DNA of 7,713 nt from an uncultured Alistipes sp. (GTDB lineage Bacteria > Bacteroidota > Bacteroidia > Bacteroidales > Rikenellaceae): contig UROX01000122.1 of NCBI GenBank assembly GCA_900549685.1, positions 1 through 7,713 on the forward strand, read 5' to 3'. Position numbers and translations under genes: made by a program. How positions within the stretch are numbered: position 1 is the first letter of the stretch; every line of letters begins with the position of its first letter. This document shows, one piece after another, positions 1 to 7,146 of the stretch. The notes beneath the pieces were generated by a model. The model saw nothing but the letters and a program-made list of their open reading frames with translations, made no database searches and had not been told where the DNA came from.

Positions 1-1707
1 GACATGCACCGGAACGAAGGCCTGAGTTTCCGGAACGTGGTCGTTTTCAGTCTGGACGAGTTTTTCCCCATATCGCCCGAGGAACTCCAGAGCCGGAACT
101 ACTCGATCCATGAGAGTCTGCTCGACCATGTGGACATCAGACCCGAGAACATCCACATTCCCGACGGCACGCTGCCCTTGGACAAAGTGGAGGCTTTCTG
201 CCGCGAGTACGAAGCCAAAATCGAAGAGTACGACGGCATCGACCTGATGATTCTGGGCACGGGCGTACAGGGCCAGATCGGATTCAACGAACCGGGATCA
301 TATACCAATACCCGCACCCGGCTGGTGGCGCTCGGCAACGAAAGCCGCGAAGCGGCCGCCTCGCTTTTCTACGGCATCGATTACGTGCCGCACAAAGCCA
401 TCACGATGGGACTCGGCACGATCATGAACGCCAAACGGATCATCCTCATCGCATGGGGCGAGGAAAAAGCCGCCGTCGTGCGGAGTCTGGTCGAGGGCGA
501 AAAACAGCTGCTCGTGCCGGCCACCTGCCTTCAGGACCATCCCAACGTGGAGGTCGTCGTGGACGAAGGAGCCTCGTCGCTGCTCACGCGGGTCAAAACG
601 CCGTGGCTGGTGGGACGCTGCCTGTGGCCGCCGCGGTTCATCCGCACGGCCGTGCTGTGGCTGTGCGGGCAGGTACAGAAACCGATTCTGAAACTGACCT
701 ATCAGGACTATATCGACAACCGGCTGGGCCAGTTGCTCGAAATTTCGGGCATGGCCTACGACGAAATCAACATACAGGTATTCAATGACCTGCAACACAC
801 CATCACCGGATGGCCGGGCGGCAAGCCGAACGCAGACGACTCGACGCGTCCGGAACGGGCCACCCCCTACCCCAAGCGCGTGGTGATTTTCAGCCCCCAT
901 CCCGACGACGACGTCATCTCGATGGGCGGTACGTTCCGCCGGCTCATTACCCAAGGACACGACGTGCACGTGGCCTACGAGACATCGGGCAACATCGCCG
1001 TACACGACAACGTCGTGTTGCAGACGATCGACACGGCCCGCGAATGCGGATTCGAGGACAAATACGAAGAGGTGGAGCGCATCATCGCCAGCAAGCGCAA
1101 AGGCGAGCCGGAGCCGCTGGCCCTGCGCCGGCTCAAAGGCTCGATCCGCCGGGCCGAAGCCAAAGCCGCCTGCCGCCACATGGGTCTCAACGACCGGACG
1201 AACGTCCATTTCCTCAATCTGCCGTTCTACGAAACGGGAGGGGTCAAAAAGGGTCTGCTCACCGAACAGGACATCGCCATCGTGGCGAATCTGCTCCGCG
1301 AGATCAAACCCCACCAGATCTATGCCGCAGGCGACCTGTCGGACCCGCACGGCACGCACCGCACCTGCATCGAAGCCGTGCTGGAAGCCATGCACGTCGT
1401 CCGGAACGAACCGTGGGTCAAGGAGTGCCGTTTCTGGCTCTACCGGGGCGCATGGCAGGAATGGGATCTGGACATGGTGGACATGGCCGTGCCGCTGAGT
1501 CCGGACGAAGTGATCCAGAAACGTCACGCCATCTACCGTCACCTGTCGCAGAAAGACGTCATGCCGTTCCCCGGCAAGGACAAACGCGAATTCTGGCAGA
1601 GGGCCGAAGAGAGGACGCAGAACACCGCCCGCCTATACGACAAGCTCGGCATGGCCGAATATCAGGCCATCGAAGTGTTCGTCCGACTCGACCTTTTCGA
1701 AAAATAG
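1..1707 (+). CDS. NagB-like / PIG-L (LmbE) deacetylase fusion protein, 5' end missing
   Basis: The reading frame is open from base 1, so the true start lies upstream; the ATG at 4 is internal. A full NagB fold would need roughly 90 more N-terminal residues. Bases 1-~600 encode a glucosamine-6-phosphate deaminase/isomerase-like domain that aligns with the nagB product encoded at 2029: SLDEFF keeps the catalytic Asp (55-57) and GFNEPGS keeps the Glu (289-291). The nagB DGH motif reads QGQ here, so the second Asp and the ring-opening His are Gln (268-270, 274-276). After a linker with ITGWPGGKPNADD comes a PIG-L/LmbE domain (~880-1500) with HPDDD at 898-912 and DPHGTHR at 1342-1362, the expected zinc ligands. 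PIG-L enzymes remove N-acetyl groups from GlcNAc-type sugars. I infer a cytoplasmic amino-sugar deacetylase with a non-deaminating sugar-phosphate-binding domain. Domain calls are firm; the reaction is not established. Confidence 0.9.
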   Translation, partial: DMHRNEGLSFRNVVVFSLDEFFPISPEELQSRNYSIHESLLDHVDIRPENIHIPDGTLPLDKVEAFCREYEAKIEEYDGIDLMILGTGVQGQIGFNEPGSYTNTRTRLVALGNESREAAASLFYGIDYVPHKAITMGLGTIMNAKRIILIAWGEEKAAVVRSLVEGEKQLLVPATCLQDHPNVEVVVDEGASSLLTRVKTPWLVGRCLWPPRFIRTAVLWLCGQVQKPILKLTYQDYIDNRLGQLLEISGMAYDEINIQVFNDLQHTITGWPGGKPNADDSTRPERATPYPKRVVIFSPHPDDDVISMGGTFRRLITQGHDVHVAYETSGNIAVHDNVVLQTIDTARECGFEDKYEEVERIIASKRKGEPEPLALRRLKGSIRRAEAKAACRHMGLNDRTNVHFLNLPFYETGGVKKGLLTEQDIAIVANLLREIKPHQIYAAGDLSDPHGTHRTCIEAVLEAMHVVRNEPWVKECRFWLYRGAWQEWDLDMVDMAVPLSPDEVIQKRHAIYRHLSQKDVMPFPGKDKREFWQRAEERTQNTARLYDKLGMAEYQAIEVFVRLDLFEK

Positions 1708-1714
1708 ACTCCCG

Positions 1715-1743
1715 TTCGGGGACCGGCCCGGTCGGTCCCCGAA
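1715..1743 (+). terminator. Strong GC-rich hairpin after the fusion gene; possible terminator or attenuator
   Basis: An 11-bp perfect stem (TTCGGGGACCG with CGGTCCCCGAA) closes a 7-base loop, starting 7 bases after the TAG stop. Only TCTGT follows, not a real T-run, so intrinsic termination is probably partial. It could instead protect the 3' end of the upstream mRNA or tune read-through into nagB. Confidence 0.5.
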
Positions 1744-2028
1744 TCTGTAAACGCACTGCCGACAGCCACGACGAAAGGCCGCACGGCAGCAAACGATCCT
1801 CCGGCGGAAAGACAGGCTGCATCGTCGGCTCGTTTTCGGACCCTCCGACGAAAGAAGAGTCCGGCAAAGGTTCCGGGCGGACCGCAGGCCGGCGGACCGG
1901 CGCCTCCGACACGAGACAACGAAATGGCGGAGGAAAACACAAAAAAAGAAACATCGGAGCGGATTTCCGCCTCGCCGTCGCGAAGCGAAAGATCCGTCCG
2001 GAAAACAAACGCATAAAACATCCCGAAC
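1744..2028. other. GC-rich spacer upstream of nagB, no gene supported
   Basis: The spacer between the fusion gene and nagB holds no convincing gene. Open frames crossing it on both strands are extensions of shadow frames from the flanking genes. I see no Bacteroidetes TAnnTTTG promoter element on the + strand. A small perfect hairpin (GCCGG/CCGGC, 4-base loop) sits at 1888-1901. The last ~30 bases before nagB are A-rich, as usual for Bacteroidetes leaders without a Shine-Dalgarno site. nagB is either read through from upstream or uses a promoter I cannot recognise. Confidence 0.5.
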
Positions 2029-2838
2029 ATGAGACTCATCATCGAACCGAACAGCGAAATGGTATCGAAATGGGCGGCGGCCCATATCGCCAAACACATC
2101 AATGAACACAATAGAACCGAGAAACGTCCTTTCGTACTGGGCCTCCCCACCGGCTCGACGCCGCTGGGCACCTACAAGGCGCTGATCGAATACTGCAAGG
2201 CGGGCAAGGTATCGTTCGCCAACGTCATCACGTTCAACATGGACGAATATGTCGGCATTCCCAAAGACCATCCCGAGAGCTATCACTCGTTCATGTGGAA
2301 CAACTTCTTCAGCCACATCGACATCAAGCCCGAGAACGTGAATATTCTCGACGGCAACGCCCCAGACCTCGAAAAGGAATGCGCCTCCTACGAGGCCCGC
2401 ATCGCGGCAGCGGGCGGCATCGACCTGTTCATGGGCGGCATCGGCTCGGACGGTCATCTGGCATTCAACGAACCGTTCTCGTCGCTGCACTCGCGGACGC
2501 GGGTCAAATCGCTGACCAAAGACACGATCATCGCCAACTCGCGTTTCTTCGACCACGACGTGAACCTGGTGCCCAAAACCGCACTGACCGTGGGCGTGGG
2601 TACCGTAATGGACGCCCGCGAGGTGATGATCCTCACGTTCGGCCACAACAAGGCCCGTGCGCTGGCTGCCGGCGTCGAAGGCTCGTACAACCACCAGTGG
2701 ACCATCAGTGCGCTTCAGCTCCATCCCCACGGCATCATCGTTTGCGACGAAGACGCCACGGACGAACTGAAAGTGGGCACGTACAAATACTTCAAGGACA
2801 TCGAAGCCGCCAACCTCGATCCGGAAACGATCGGCTAA
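2029..2838 (+). CDS. nagB: Glucosamine-6-phosphate deaminase NagB
   Basis: The 269-aa product is a cytoplasmic enzyme converting glucosamine 6-phosphate to fructose 6-phosphate and ammonia, the last step that feeds GlcNAc, chitin or peptidoglycan sugars into glycolysis. Length and sequence match the hexameric E. coli-type enzyme (266 aa), beginning with MRLI as that protein does. The phosphate-binding loop LGLPTGSTP is at residues 37-45. Catalytic residues are in place: Asp72 in FNMDEYVG, and Asp141, His143 and Glu148 in GSDGHLAFNEP. Residues that bind the allosteric activator GlcNAc-6-phosphate in E. coli also match: Ser151, Ser152, Arg158, Lys160 and Tyr254. Activation by GlcNAc-6-P is therefore likely, though inferred. 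It lies 321 bases after a gene with a related but degenerate domain and is followed by a strong terminator. Confidence 0.97.
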   Translation: MRLIIEPNSEMVSKWAAAHIAKHINEHNRTEKRPFVLGLPTGSTPLGTYKALIEYCKAGKVSFANVITFNMDEYVGIPKDHPESYHSFMWNNFFSHIDIKPENVNILDGNAPDLEKECASYEARIAAAGGIDLFMGGIGSDGHLAFNEPFSSLHSRTRVKSLTKDTIIANSRFFDHDVNLVPKTALTVGVGTVMDAREVMILTFGHNKARALAAGVEGSYNHQWTISALQLHPHGIIVCDEDATDELKVGTYKYFKDIEAANLDPETIG

Positions 2839-2868
2839 CGCGGTCTGTCGTTTGTCTGCGAATTTACG

Positions 2869-2894
2869 AAAAGCCCTCCGCCGCGAGGGCTTTT
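2869..2894 (+). terminator. Intrinsic terminator of nagB
   Basis: A perfect 10-bp stem, AAAAGCCCTC with GAGGGCTTTT, closes a 6-base loop and runs into TTTTT (2891-2895), 30 bases after the nagB stop. The A-tract on the 5' side means it could also work in the opposite direction. It separates the amino-sugar genes from the efflux operon. Confidence 0.9.
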
Positions 2895-3360
2895 TCGTTA
2901 TCTTTGACTTTGGCTCGGATACAGCGCCCCAACAAAACCGAACGCGTTTGTTTTTATTCGTGTTTTAAAACAAAACTAAATATATCTATTTAAACATCAG
3001 CAATTTACAAGAAAATCATATAAAAAAAACAATGGATAAGTAAGTTGCAAAACAGTTATTGTCGCTTGTTCTTCTCACTTTCAAACAACTCTTTTAATGG
3101 TTATTCTTTTTGAATAATCAAAAAATGATATCAGTCGATTTTTCGAGTCCAAAGCCGTCAATCCGAACATCTTCCGACGGATGAAATTCATATTGTCGGC
3201 GATTATGTTTTCCCAATCTATACCGAGAAACATTATTACAAGAACACCAAACGGGCGGAACTACATCAGTGCGAATGCCCGTTGCAGTAGTTGGGAACAA
3301 TAGCCGGTCTGATAGCGATCACGGTAGGTTATTCAAATTACACCTCAAAAAAGCATTGCA
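2895..3360. other. AT-rich intergenic region, no recognised gene
   Basis: Bases 2941-3120 contain only 45 G/C in 180, against about 60% in the flanking genes. The region holds a 12-base palindrome (TGTTTTAAAACA, 2961-2972), poly-A runs and a hairpin at 3098-3120. Two overlapping + strand frames stay open for about 55 codons between ~3115 and 3302, and a 60-codon minus-strand frame covers 3118-3300, but none matches a family I know. I cannot tell a decayed gene or mobile-element scar from ordinary spacer. Confidence 0.5.
3098..3120. repeat. Small AT-rich inverted repeat
   Basis: TGGTTATTC and GAATAATCA pair over 9 bases with one G-U, around a TTTTT loop. No T-run follows on either strand, so it is not a convincing terminator. 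Its role is unknown. Confidence 0.3.
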
Positions 3361-3365
3361 TTTAT

Positions 3366-3396
3366 TTTGCAGATAAAAATAAACCCCGTATGTTTG
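3366..3396 (+). promoter_or_regulatory. Bacteroidetes-type promoter of the efflux operon
   Basis: A -33 element TTTG (3366-3369) and a -7 element TATGTTTG (3389-3396, consensus TAnnTTTG) are 19 bases apart, the spacing typical of the primary sigma factor in Bacteroidetes. The predicted start is about 3400-3403, giving a leader of about 40 bases before the regulator's ATG at 3440. No other promoter is apparent further down the operon, so it probably drives all five genes. Confidence 0.75.
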
Positions 3397-3397
3397 T

Positions 3398-3415
3398 ACC
3401 AACAATTTTGTTAGT
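3398..3415. promoter_or_regulatory. Probable TetR-family operator
   Basis: ACCAACAA and TTGTTAGT form an 18-base near-palindrome (7 of 8 pairs) around a central TT. It begins one base after the -7 element and covers the expected transcription start, so bound protein would block initiation. Size, symmetry and position suit a TetR-family dimer, and the regulator gene begins 25 bases later. Binding by that protein is inferred. Confidence 0.6.
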
Positions 3416-3439
3416 CTATTTTGTTAATGCGAATTTTAT

Positions 3440-4078
3440 ATGAACCAGCCAGAAAAACCCAACACGGAACAATTGATTCTGGAGGCTGCCGAGCAAGAGT
3501 TCTTCGCCAAGGGCTTCGCAGGTGCACGAACGACTGCGATTGCCGAGAAAGCGGGTGTGACGCACGCTATGCTGCACTACTATTTCCGCACGAAAGAACA
3601 GCTGTTCGAACGTATCGTTACGAAAAACATTTCGCTCATCGCGCAAACGATGATAACGGCATTGGGCGATCCGGCCATGCCGATCGTGGAGCGGCTGAAA
3701 TCCGGTATCGCTTCGCATTTCGACCTTATCGTAGCCAATCCGCAGTTACCCCGCTTCTTTCTCAACGAAGTCTTATCGCGTCCCGAGCATTATCATATAT
3801 TGTACGAGCGGATCAAGGAGTTCGGCGACAAGCTCTTCGCCGACCTGCAAAAAGATGCCGACGAGGCAGCAAGGCGCGGGGAAATCGAGCGCGTGGATGT
3901 TCGGATGCTCTTTATCAGCCTCATATCGCTCAATGTTTTTCCGTTCATCATCCATGCGTTCGTAGAACCCGTCTCGAACGAACTGATGGGCGGGTTGATG
4001 GCGGACAAGGAAAAATACCTCGCCATGCGTAAGGCAGAGAATATCGAAACCATCATGCGAAGAATCAAAAAGCAATAA
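3440..4078 (+). CDS. TetR/AcrR-family transcriptional repressor
   Basis: A 212-aa protein of usual family length. The N-terminal DNA-binding domain spans residues ~9-57, with the helix-turn-helix at ~31-51 (TTAIAEKAGVTHAMLHYYF) followed by the typical TKEQLF. The rest is the helical ligand-binding and dimerisation region, less conserved, with hydrophobic stretches around residues 155-175. The ATG at 3440 places the recognition domain at the N-terminus as expected; the upstream ATG at 3427 is out of frame. It is the first gene of the efflux operon rather than being divergent from it, and its stop is 4 bases from the next ATG. It likely represses itself and the exporter together until an exported compound or its precursor binds. 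Its place beside a YbhG/YbhF-like exporter recalls CecR (YbiH) of E. coli. The ligand cannot be predicted. Confidence 0.93.
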   Translation: MNQPEKPNTEQLILEAAEQEFFAKGFAGARTTAIAEKAGVTHAMLHYYFRTKEQLFERIVTKNISLIAQTMITALGDPAMPIVERLKSGIASHFDLIVANPQLPRFFLNEVLSRPEHYHILYERIKEFGDKLFADLQKDADEAARRGEIERVDVRMLFISLISLNVFPFIIHAFVEPVSNELMGGLMADKEKYLAMRKAENIETIMRRIKKQ

Positions 4079-4082
4079 CGAC

Positions 4083-5360
4083 ATGAAACGATTCATTTTA
4101 TATCTGCTGCTCGCCGTACCGACAGTAAGGCTCTCCGCCCAGTCGCTCGACGAGTGCTGCCGTTTGGCGCGGGAGCACTATCCCGAGATTCGGCAGTACG
4201 ACCTGATTTCGCAAACCGAGCAGTACGACCTCTCCAATGCCGCACGGGCGTGGATTCCGCAGGTGGCGCTTTCGGGACAGGCGACCTGGCAAACCGCCGT
4301 ATCCGAGTATCCCGACGCGCTGTCGGAGATGCTCGCACAGCGCGGTATGAATATTCCGGGCATGCGCAAAGATCAATATAAGGTGGCAGTCGATGTATCG
4401 CAAAACATTTGGGACGGCGGACAATCCAAAGCCAATCGTGCCATTGCCGAGGCGGAAGCAGCAGTCCAACGCAATCGTGTCGATGTAGACCTCTACGATT
4501 TGCTGTCGCGAGTGGAAAACCTTTATTTCGGCATTCTTCTCTTGGATGAACGGATGGCGCAGACCGAGGCTATGATAAACCTGCTGGAAAGCAACCTCGC
4601 GCGAATGCGGGTGTATTGCAAAAACGGTGTAGCCATGCAGGCAGATGCGAATGCCGTCGAAGCGGAACTGCTCACGGCCCGACAAACGCTCGGACAGATC
4701 GCTGCGTCGCGAACAAGCTACCGCCGGATGTTGGAGCTGTTTATCGGCCGGCCGCTCGACAGCGAGGTATTGGAGCGACCGGTCATGCCCGAGGTCGTCA
4801 GCCGTACTTCCGCACGTCCCGAACTGGCGTTGTTCGATGCCCAGACCGCACAACTCGACGCGCAGCGCAAAGCCGTCAAAAGTTCGCTGACGCCTCGGTT
4901 CAGTGCCTTCGCGCAAGGGTATTACGGCTATCCGGGGCTGGACATGTTCAAAAGTATGGTTTCGTCGGATTGGCGGTTGAATGCCGTTGTCGGCGTGCGT
5001 ATGTCGTGGAACATCGGCGCATTCTACACCAAGCGGAACAACCTCGGGAAAATAGATGCCGCCGCGCGACAGATCGACGTGCAGCGCGACGTATTCCTCT
5101 TCAATACACGGATGCAGACCACGCAGGACGACGGCGAAATCGCACGTCTGCGCAACGCTGTTACGGACGATGACCGGATCGTCAGCCTGCGCCGGTCGGT
5201 ACGCATGGCAGCGGAGTCGAAACTCGAAAACGGAGTTATCGACGCCACCGACTTACTCCGCACGATCACGGACGAGACCTCTGCCGCACTTGGCCGCAGC
5301 ACCCACGAGATAGAATTGTTGCAAGCCATTTACAGATTGAAACATACATTAAACCAATAA
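4083..5360 (+). CDS. TolC-family outer-membrane efflux protein
   Basis: A 425-aa protein of typical outer-membrane-factor length. Residues 1-20 form a Sec signal peptide: K2 and R3, a hydrophobic core, then the SAQ ending common in Bacteroidetes exported proteins. The mature protein starts with SLDECCRLAREHYPEI, the usual first TolC helix, and has the family pattern YKVAVDVSQNIWDGGQ (residues ~99-114) followed by a long Ala/Glu/Arg-rich coiled-coil helix. A second, weaker repeat follows, as expected for the internal duplication of the TolC fold. As a trimer it should form the outer-membrane channel and periplasmic tunnel of a tripartite pump. It begins 4 bases after the regulator's stop and ends 5 bases before the adaptor gene, so the genes are almost certainly co-transcribed. 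Substrate specificity cannot be read from it. Confidence 0.93.
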   Translation: MKRFILYLLLAVPTVRLSAQSLDECCRLAREHYPEIRQYDLISQTEQYDLSNAARAWIPQVALSGQATWQTAVSEYPDALSEMLAQRGMNIPGMRKDQYKVAVDVSQNIWDGGQSKANRAIAEAEAAVQRNRVDVDLYDLLSRVENLYFGILLLDERMAQTEAMINLLESNLARMRVYCKNGVAMQADANAVEAELLTARQTLGQIAASRTSYRRMLELFIGRPLDSEVLERPVMPEVVSRTSARPELALFDAQTAQLDAQRKAVKSSLTPRFSAFAQGYYGYPGLDMFKSMVSSDWRLNAVVGVRMSWNIGAFYTKRNNLGKIDAAARQIDVQRDVFLFNTRMQTTQDDGEIARLRNAVTDDDRIVSLRRSVRMAAESKLENGVIDATDLLRTITDETSAALGRSTHEIELLQAIYRLKHTLNQ

Positions 5361-5365
5361 ACGCT

Positions 5366-6250
5366 ATGAAACGTATTTTATATATCGCCGCCGCGATGCT
5401 CGCCGTATCGTGCGGCTCCAAGCCCCCATACGATGCACAAGGAACATTCGAGGCGACCGAAGTGGTCGTTTCTTCGGAAGCGGCGGGCCGCATCCTCTGC
5501 TTCGATGTCGAAGAGGGAATGCCCATAACGAGCGGTGCGACGGTCGGCACGATCGACAGTCTGCAACTCCACTTGCAGCGCAAGCAGCTTGCGGCGCAAC
5601 TCTCGGCCCTGCTCGGCAGCCGTCCCGACATCAAAGCACAGGCAGCGTCGCTGCGCGAACAGATCGCCAAACAGCAGACCGAACGTACCCGAGTGCAGAA
5701 CATGCTCCGCGACGGAGCGGCGACGCAGAAGCAGCTCGACGACATCGAAGCGCAAATCCGGGTGTTGGAGAGCCAGCTCACGGCAACGCTTTCGACCCTC
5801 GGCAAGAACACGGCGACCATCAACGACAATGCGGCGGCATTGGAGGCGCAAATCGCTGCGCTCGACGACCGTATCGCCAAATGCCGTATCATATCGCCCG
5901 TAAGCGGTACGGTACTGGTCAAGTATGCCGAAGCCGGCGAACTCGCAGCCGTCGGCAAGCCGTTGATGAAAATCGCCGACTTGAACGACATCTATCTACG
6001 CGCCTACTTCACTTCCGACCAACTCGGCCGCATCCAATTGGGAGACAAGGTGCGGGTCGTGGCGGACTTCGGCGGCGACGAGCGTTACGACTACGAGGGA
6101 CGTATCGCGTGGATCGCCTCCGAAAGCGAATTCACCCCCAAGACGATTCAGACGAAGGATTCGCGTGCCAATTTGGTCTATGCCGTGAAGATCGCCGTAC
6201 ACAACGACGGACGGCTGAAAATCGGTCTTGCGGGAGAGGTCGTATTATGA
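5366..6250 (+). CDS. HlyD/YbhG-type periplasmic adaptor lipoprotein
   Basis: A 294-aa membrane fusion protein that should link the inner-membrane ABC transporter to the TolC channel. The N-terminus (MKRILYIAAAMLAVSC) is a lipoprotein signal with lipidation at Cys16, so it would be anchored by lipid rather than a transmembrane helix. Order: first lipoyl half-motif at ~28-62, an alpha-helical hairpin at ~64-172 rich in Gln, Ala and Arg, second lipoyl half at ~173-205 (IISPVSGTVLVKYAEAGE), then a beta-barrel region to the end. The segment SEFTPKTIQTKDSRANLVYA (residues 254-273) resembles what I recall of the YbhG/YhiI subgroup, adaptors for ABC-2 exporters. It is somewhat short for an adaptor but looks complete. 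Its TGA overlaps the next gene's ATG (ATGA, 6247-6250), indicating translational coupling. Confidence 0.93.
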   Translation: MKRILYIAAAMLAVSCGSKPPYDAQGTFEATEVVVSSEAAGRILCFDVEEGMPITSGATVGTIDSLQLHLQRKQLAAQLSALLGSRPDIKAQAASLREQIAKQQTERTRVQNMLRDGAATQKQLDDIEAQIRVLESQLTATLSTLGKNTATINDNAAALEAQIAALDDRIAKCRIISPVSGTVLVKYAEAGELAAVGKPLMKIADLNDIYLRAYFTSDQLGRIQLGDKVRVVADFGGDERYDYEGRIAWIASESEFTPKTIQTKDSRANLVYAVKIAVHNDGRLKIGLAGEVVL

Positions 6251-7146
6251 AAGCCATAGACATACATGACCTTTCCAAGAGTTTCGGCCGGGTACGCGCA
6301 CTCGATGCAGTATCGTTCTCGGTCGAAAAAGGCGAACTGTTCGGCTTGATCGGTCCCGACGGAGCCGGCAAGACGACGCTGTTCCGCCTGCTCACGACGC
6401 TGCTCACGCCCGACGGCGGCACAGCTTCGGTCGATGGCTTCGATATCGTGAACGACTACCTCGCGATTCGTTCGCGCGTGGGCTACATGCCCGGTCGGTT
6501 CTCGCTTTATCCCGACCTGACGGTCGGGGAAAACCTCGAATTTTTCGCTGCGCTGTTCGGCGTGACGGTCGGGGAATCCTACGACCTCGTCGCACCGATT
6601 TACAAACAAATCGAACCGTTCCGCATGCGCTGCGCCGGAAAACTCTCGGGCGGCATGAAGCAGAAACTCGCCCTTTCGTGCGCCTTGATACACCGCCCGA
6701 GCGTACTCTTTCTCGACGAGCCCACAACGGGCGTGGATGCCGTGTCGCGCAGCGAGTTTTGGGATATGCTCGCCGGATTGAAGCAAAAAGGCATCACCAT
6801 ACTCGTATCGACCCCCTACATGGACGAAGCGTCGCGTTGCGACCGTATCGCGCTCTGCAACGAGGGCCGCATCCTGGGAATCGACACGCCCGACGGCATC
6901 GTCCGGCAGTTCGACGCCCCGCTGTATGCCGTGCGGGCCGCAAACATGTATGCGCTGCTGTCGGCTGCCCGCCGTGTCGAAGGCGTCGCGGAGTGTTACC
7001 CTTTCGGAGAGATGCATCATCTGGTGGCGGACAAGGGATTCGACATAGAGCGATTCAGGGAACGCCTGAAAGGGCTGGACGGTCTCTCCATCGAACCGAC
7101 CGAGCCGACGATCGAAGATATATTTATAAAATGGATGAAACGATGA
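6247..7146 (+). CDS. ABC transporter ATPase, first of a split YbhF-like pair
   Basis: A 299-aa cytoplasmic ATP-binding subunit of an ABC-2-type exporter. Visible motifs are Walker A GPDGAGKTT (residues 36-44), signature LSGGM (133-137), Walker B VLFLDEP (153-159) with catalytic Glu158, and D-loop GVD (162-164). The Q-loop position (YMPGRFSLY) has Gly83 instead of Gln, and the H-loop (VSTPYMDEA) has Pro190 instead of His. It matches the N-terminal half of the tandem ATPase YbhF, including GPDGAGKTT and a C-terminal EDIFIKWM segment. The start at 6247 overlaps the adaptor stop and places the first beta-strand normally; the frame is open upstream to 5410, but that part lies within the adaptor gene. 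Its TGA overlaps the next gene's ATG. It probably pairs with the next ATPase. The lesions suggest weak or absent hydrolysis at its own site. Confidence 0.94.
   Translation: MKAIDIHDLSKSFGRVRALDAVSFSVEKGELFGLIGPDGAGKTTLFRLLTTLLTPDGGTASVDGFDIVNDYLAIRSRVGYMPGRFSLYPDLTVGENLEFFAALFGVTVGESYDLVAPIYKQIEPFRMRCAGKLSGGMKQKLALSCALIHRPSVLFLDEPTTGVDAVSRSEFWDMLAGLKQKGITILVSTPYMDEASRCDRIALCNEGRILGIDTPDGIVRQFDAPLYAVRAANMYALLSAARRVEGVAECYPFGEMHHLVADKGFDIERFRERLKGLDGLSIEPTEPTIEDIFIKWMKR

Noticed and set aside
298..1542. Long minus-strand open frame (414 codons) opposite the fusion gene
   Set aside because: It lies wholly opposite a gene with clear domain motifs, has low-complexity Arg/His/Val/Gly-rich composition and no recognisable domain; this is the usual antisense shadow of GC-rich coding DNA.
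810..2105. Plus-strand open frame (431 codons) in a second frame through the fusion gene, spacer and nagB start
   Set aside because: Arg/Pro/His-rich with no domain; it overlaps the PIG-L domain and runs into nagB out of frame.
1633..2730. Minus-strand open frame (365 codons) crossing the spacer and nagB
   Set aside because: Its composition is that of the antisense of nagB, and it spans two unrelated regions without any family motif.
2899..2906. TATCTTTG, a match to the Bacteroidetes -7 element just after the nagB terminator
   Set aside because: No TTTG or TTG lies about 19-21 bases upstream, where the terminator stem sits instead, and no gene follows closely.
2971..3003. Possible minus-strand promoter (TAGTTTTG with a TTG upstream)
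   Set aside because: The spacing is 22 bases, the region is AT-rich enough for chance matches, and it would transcribe only into the nagB terminator.
3034..3083. ATG GAT AAG TAA and following short frames as a frameshifted small gene
   Set aside because: Only very short peptides result and none is recognisable; chance occurrence in AT-rich DNA explains them.
5410..6246. Upstream extension of the first ATPase frame
   Set aside because: This part overlaps the adaptor gene out of frame and is Arg-rich without motifs; the ATPase starts naturally at 6247 with an ATGA overlap.
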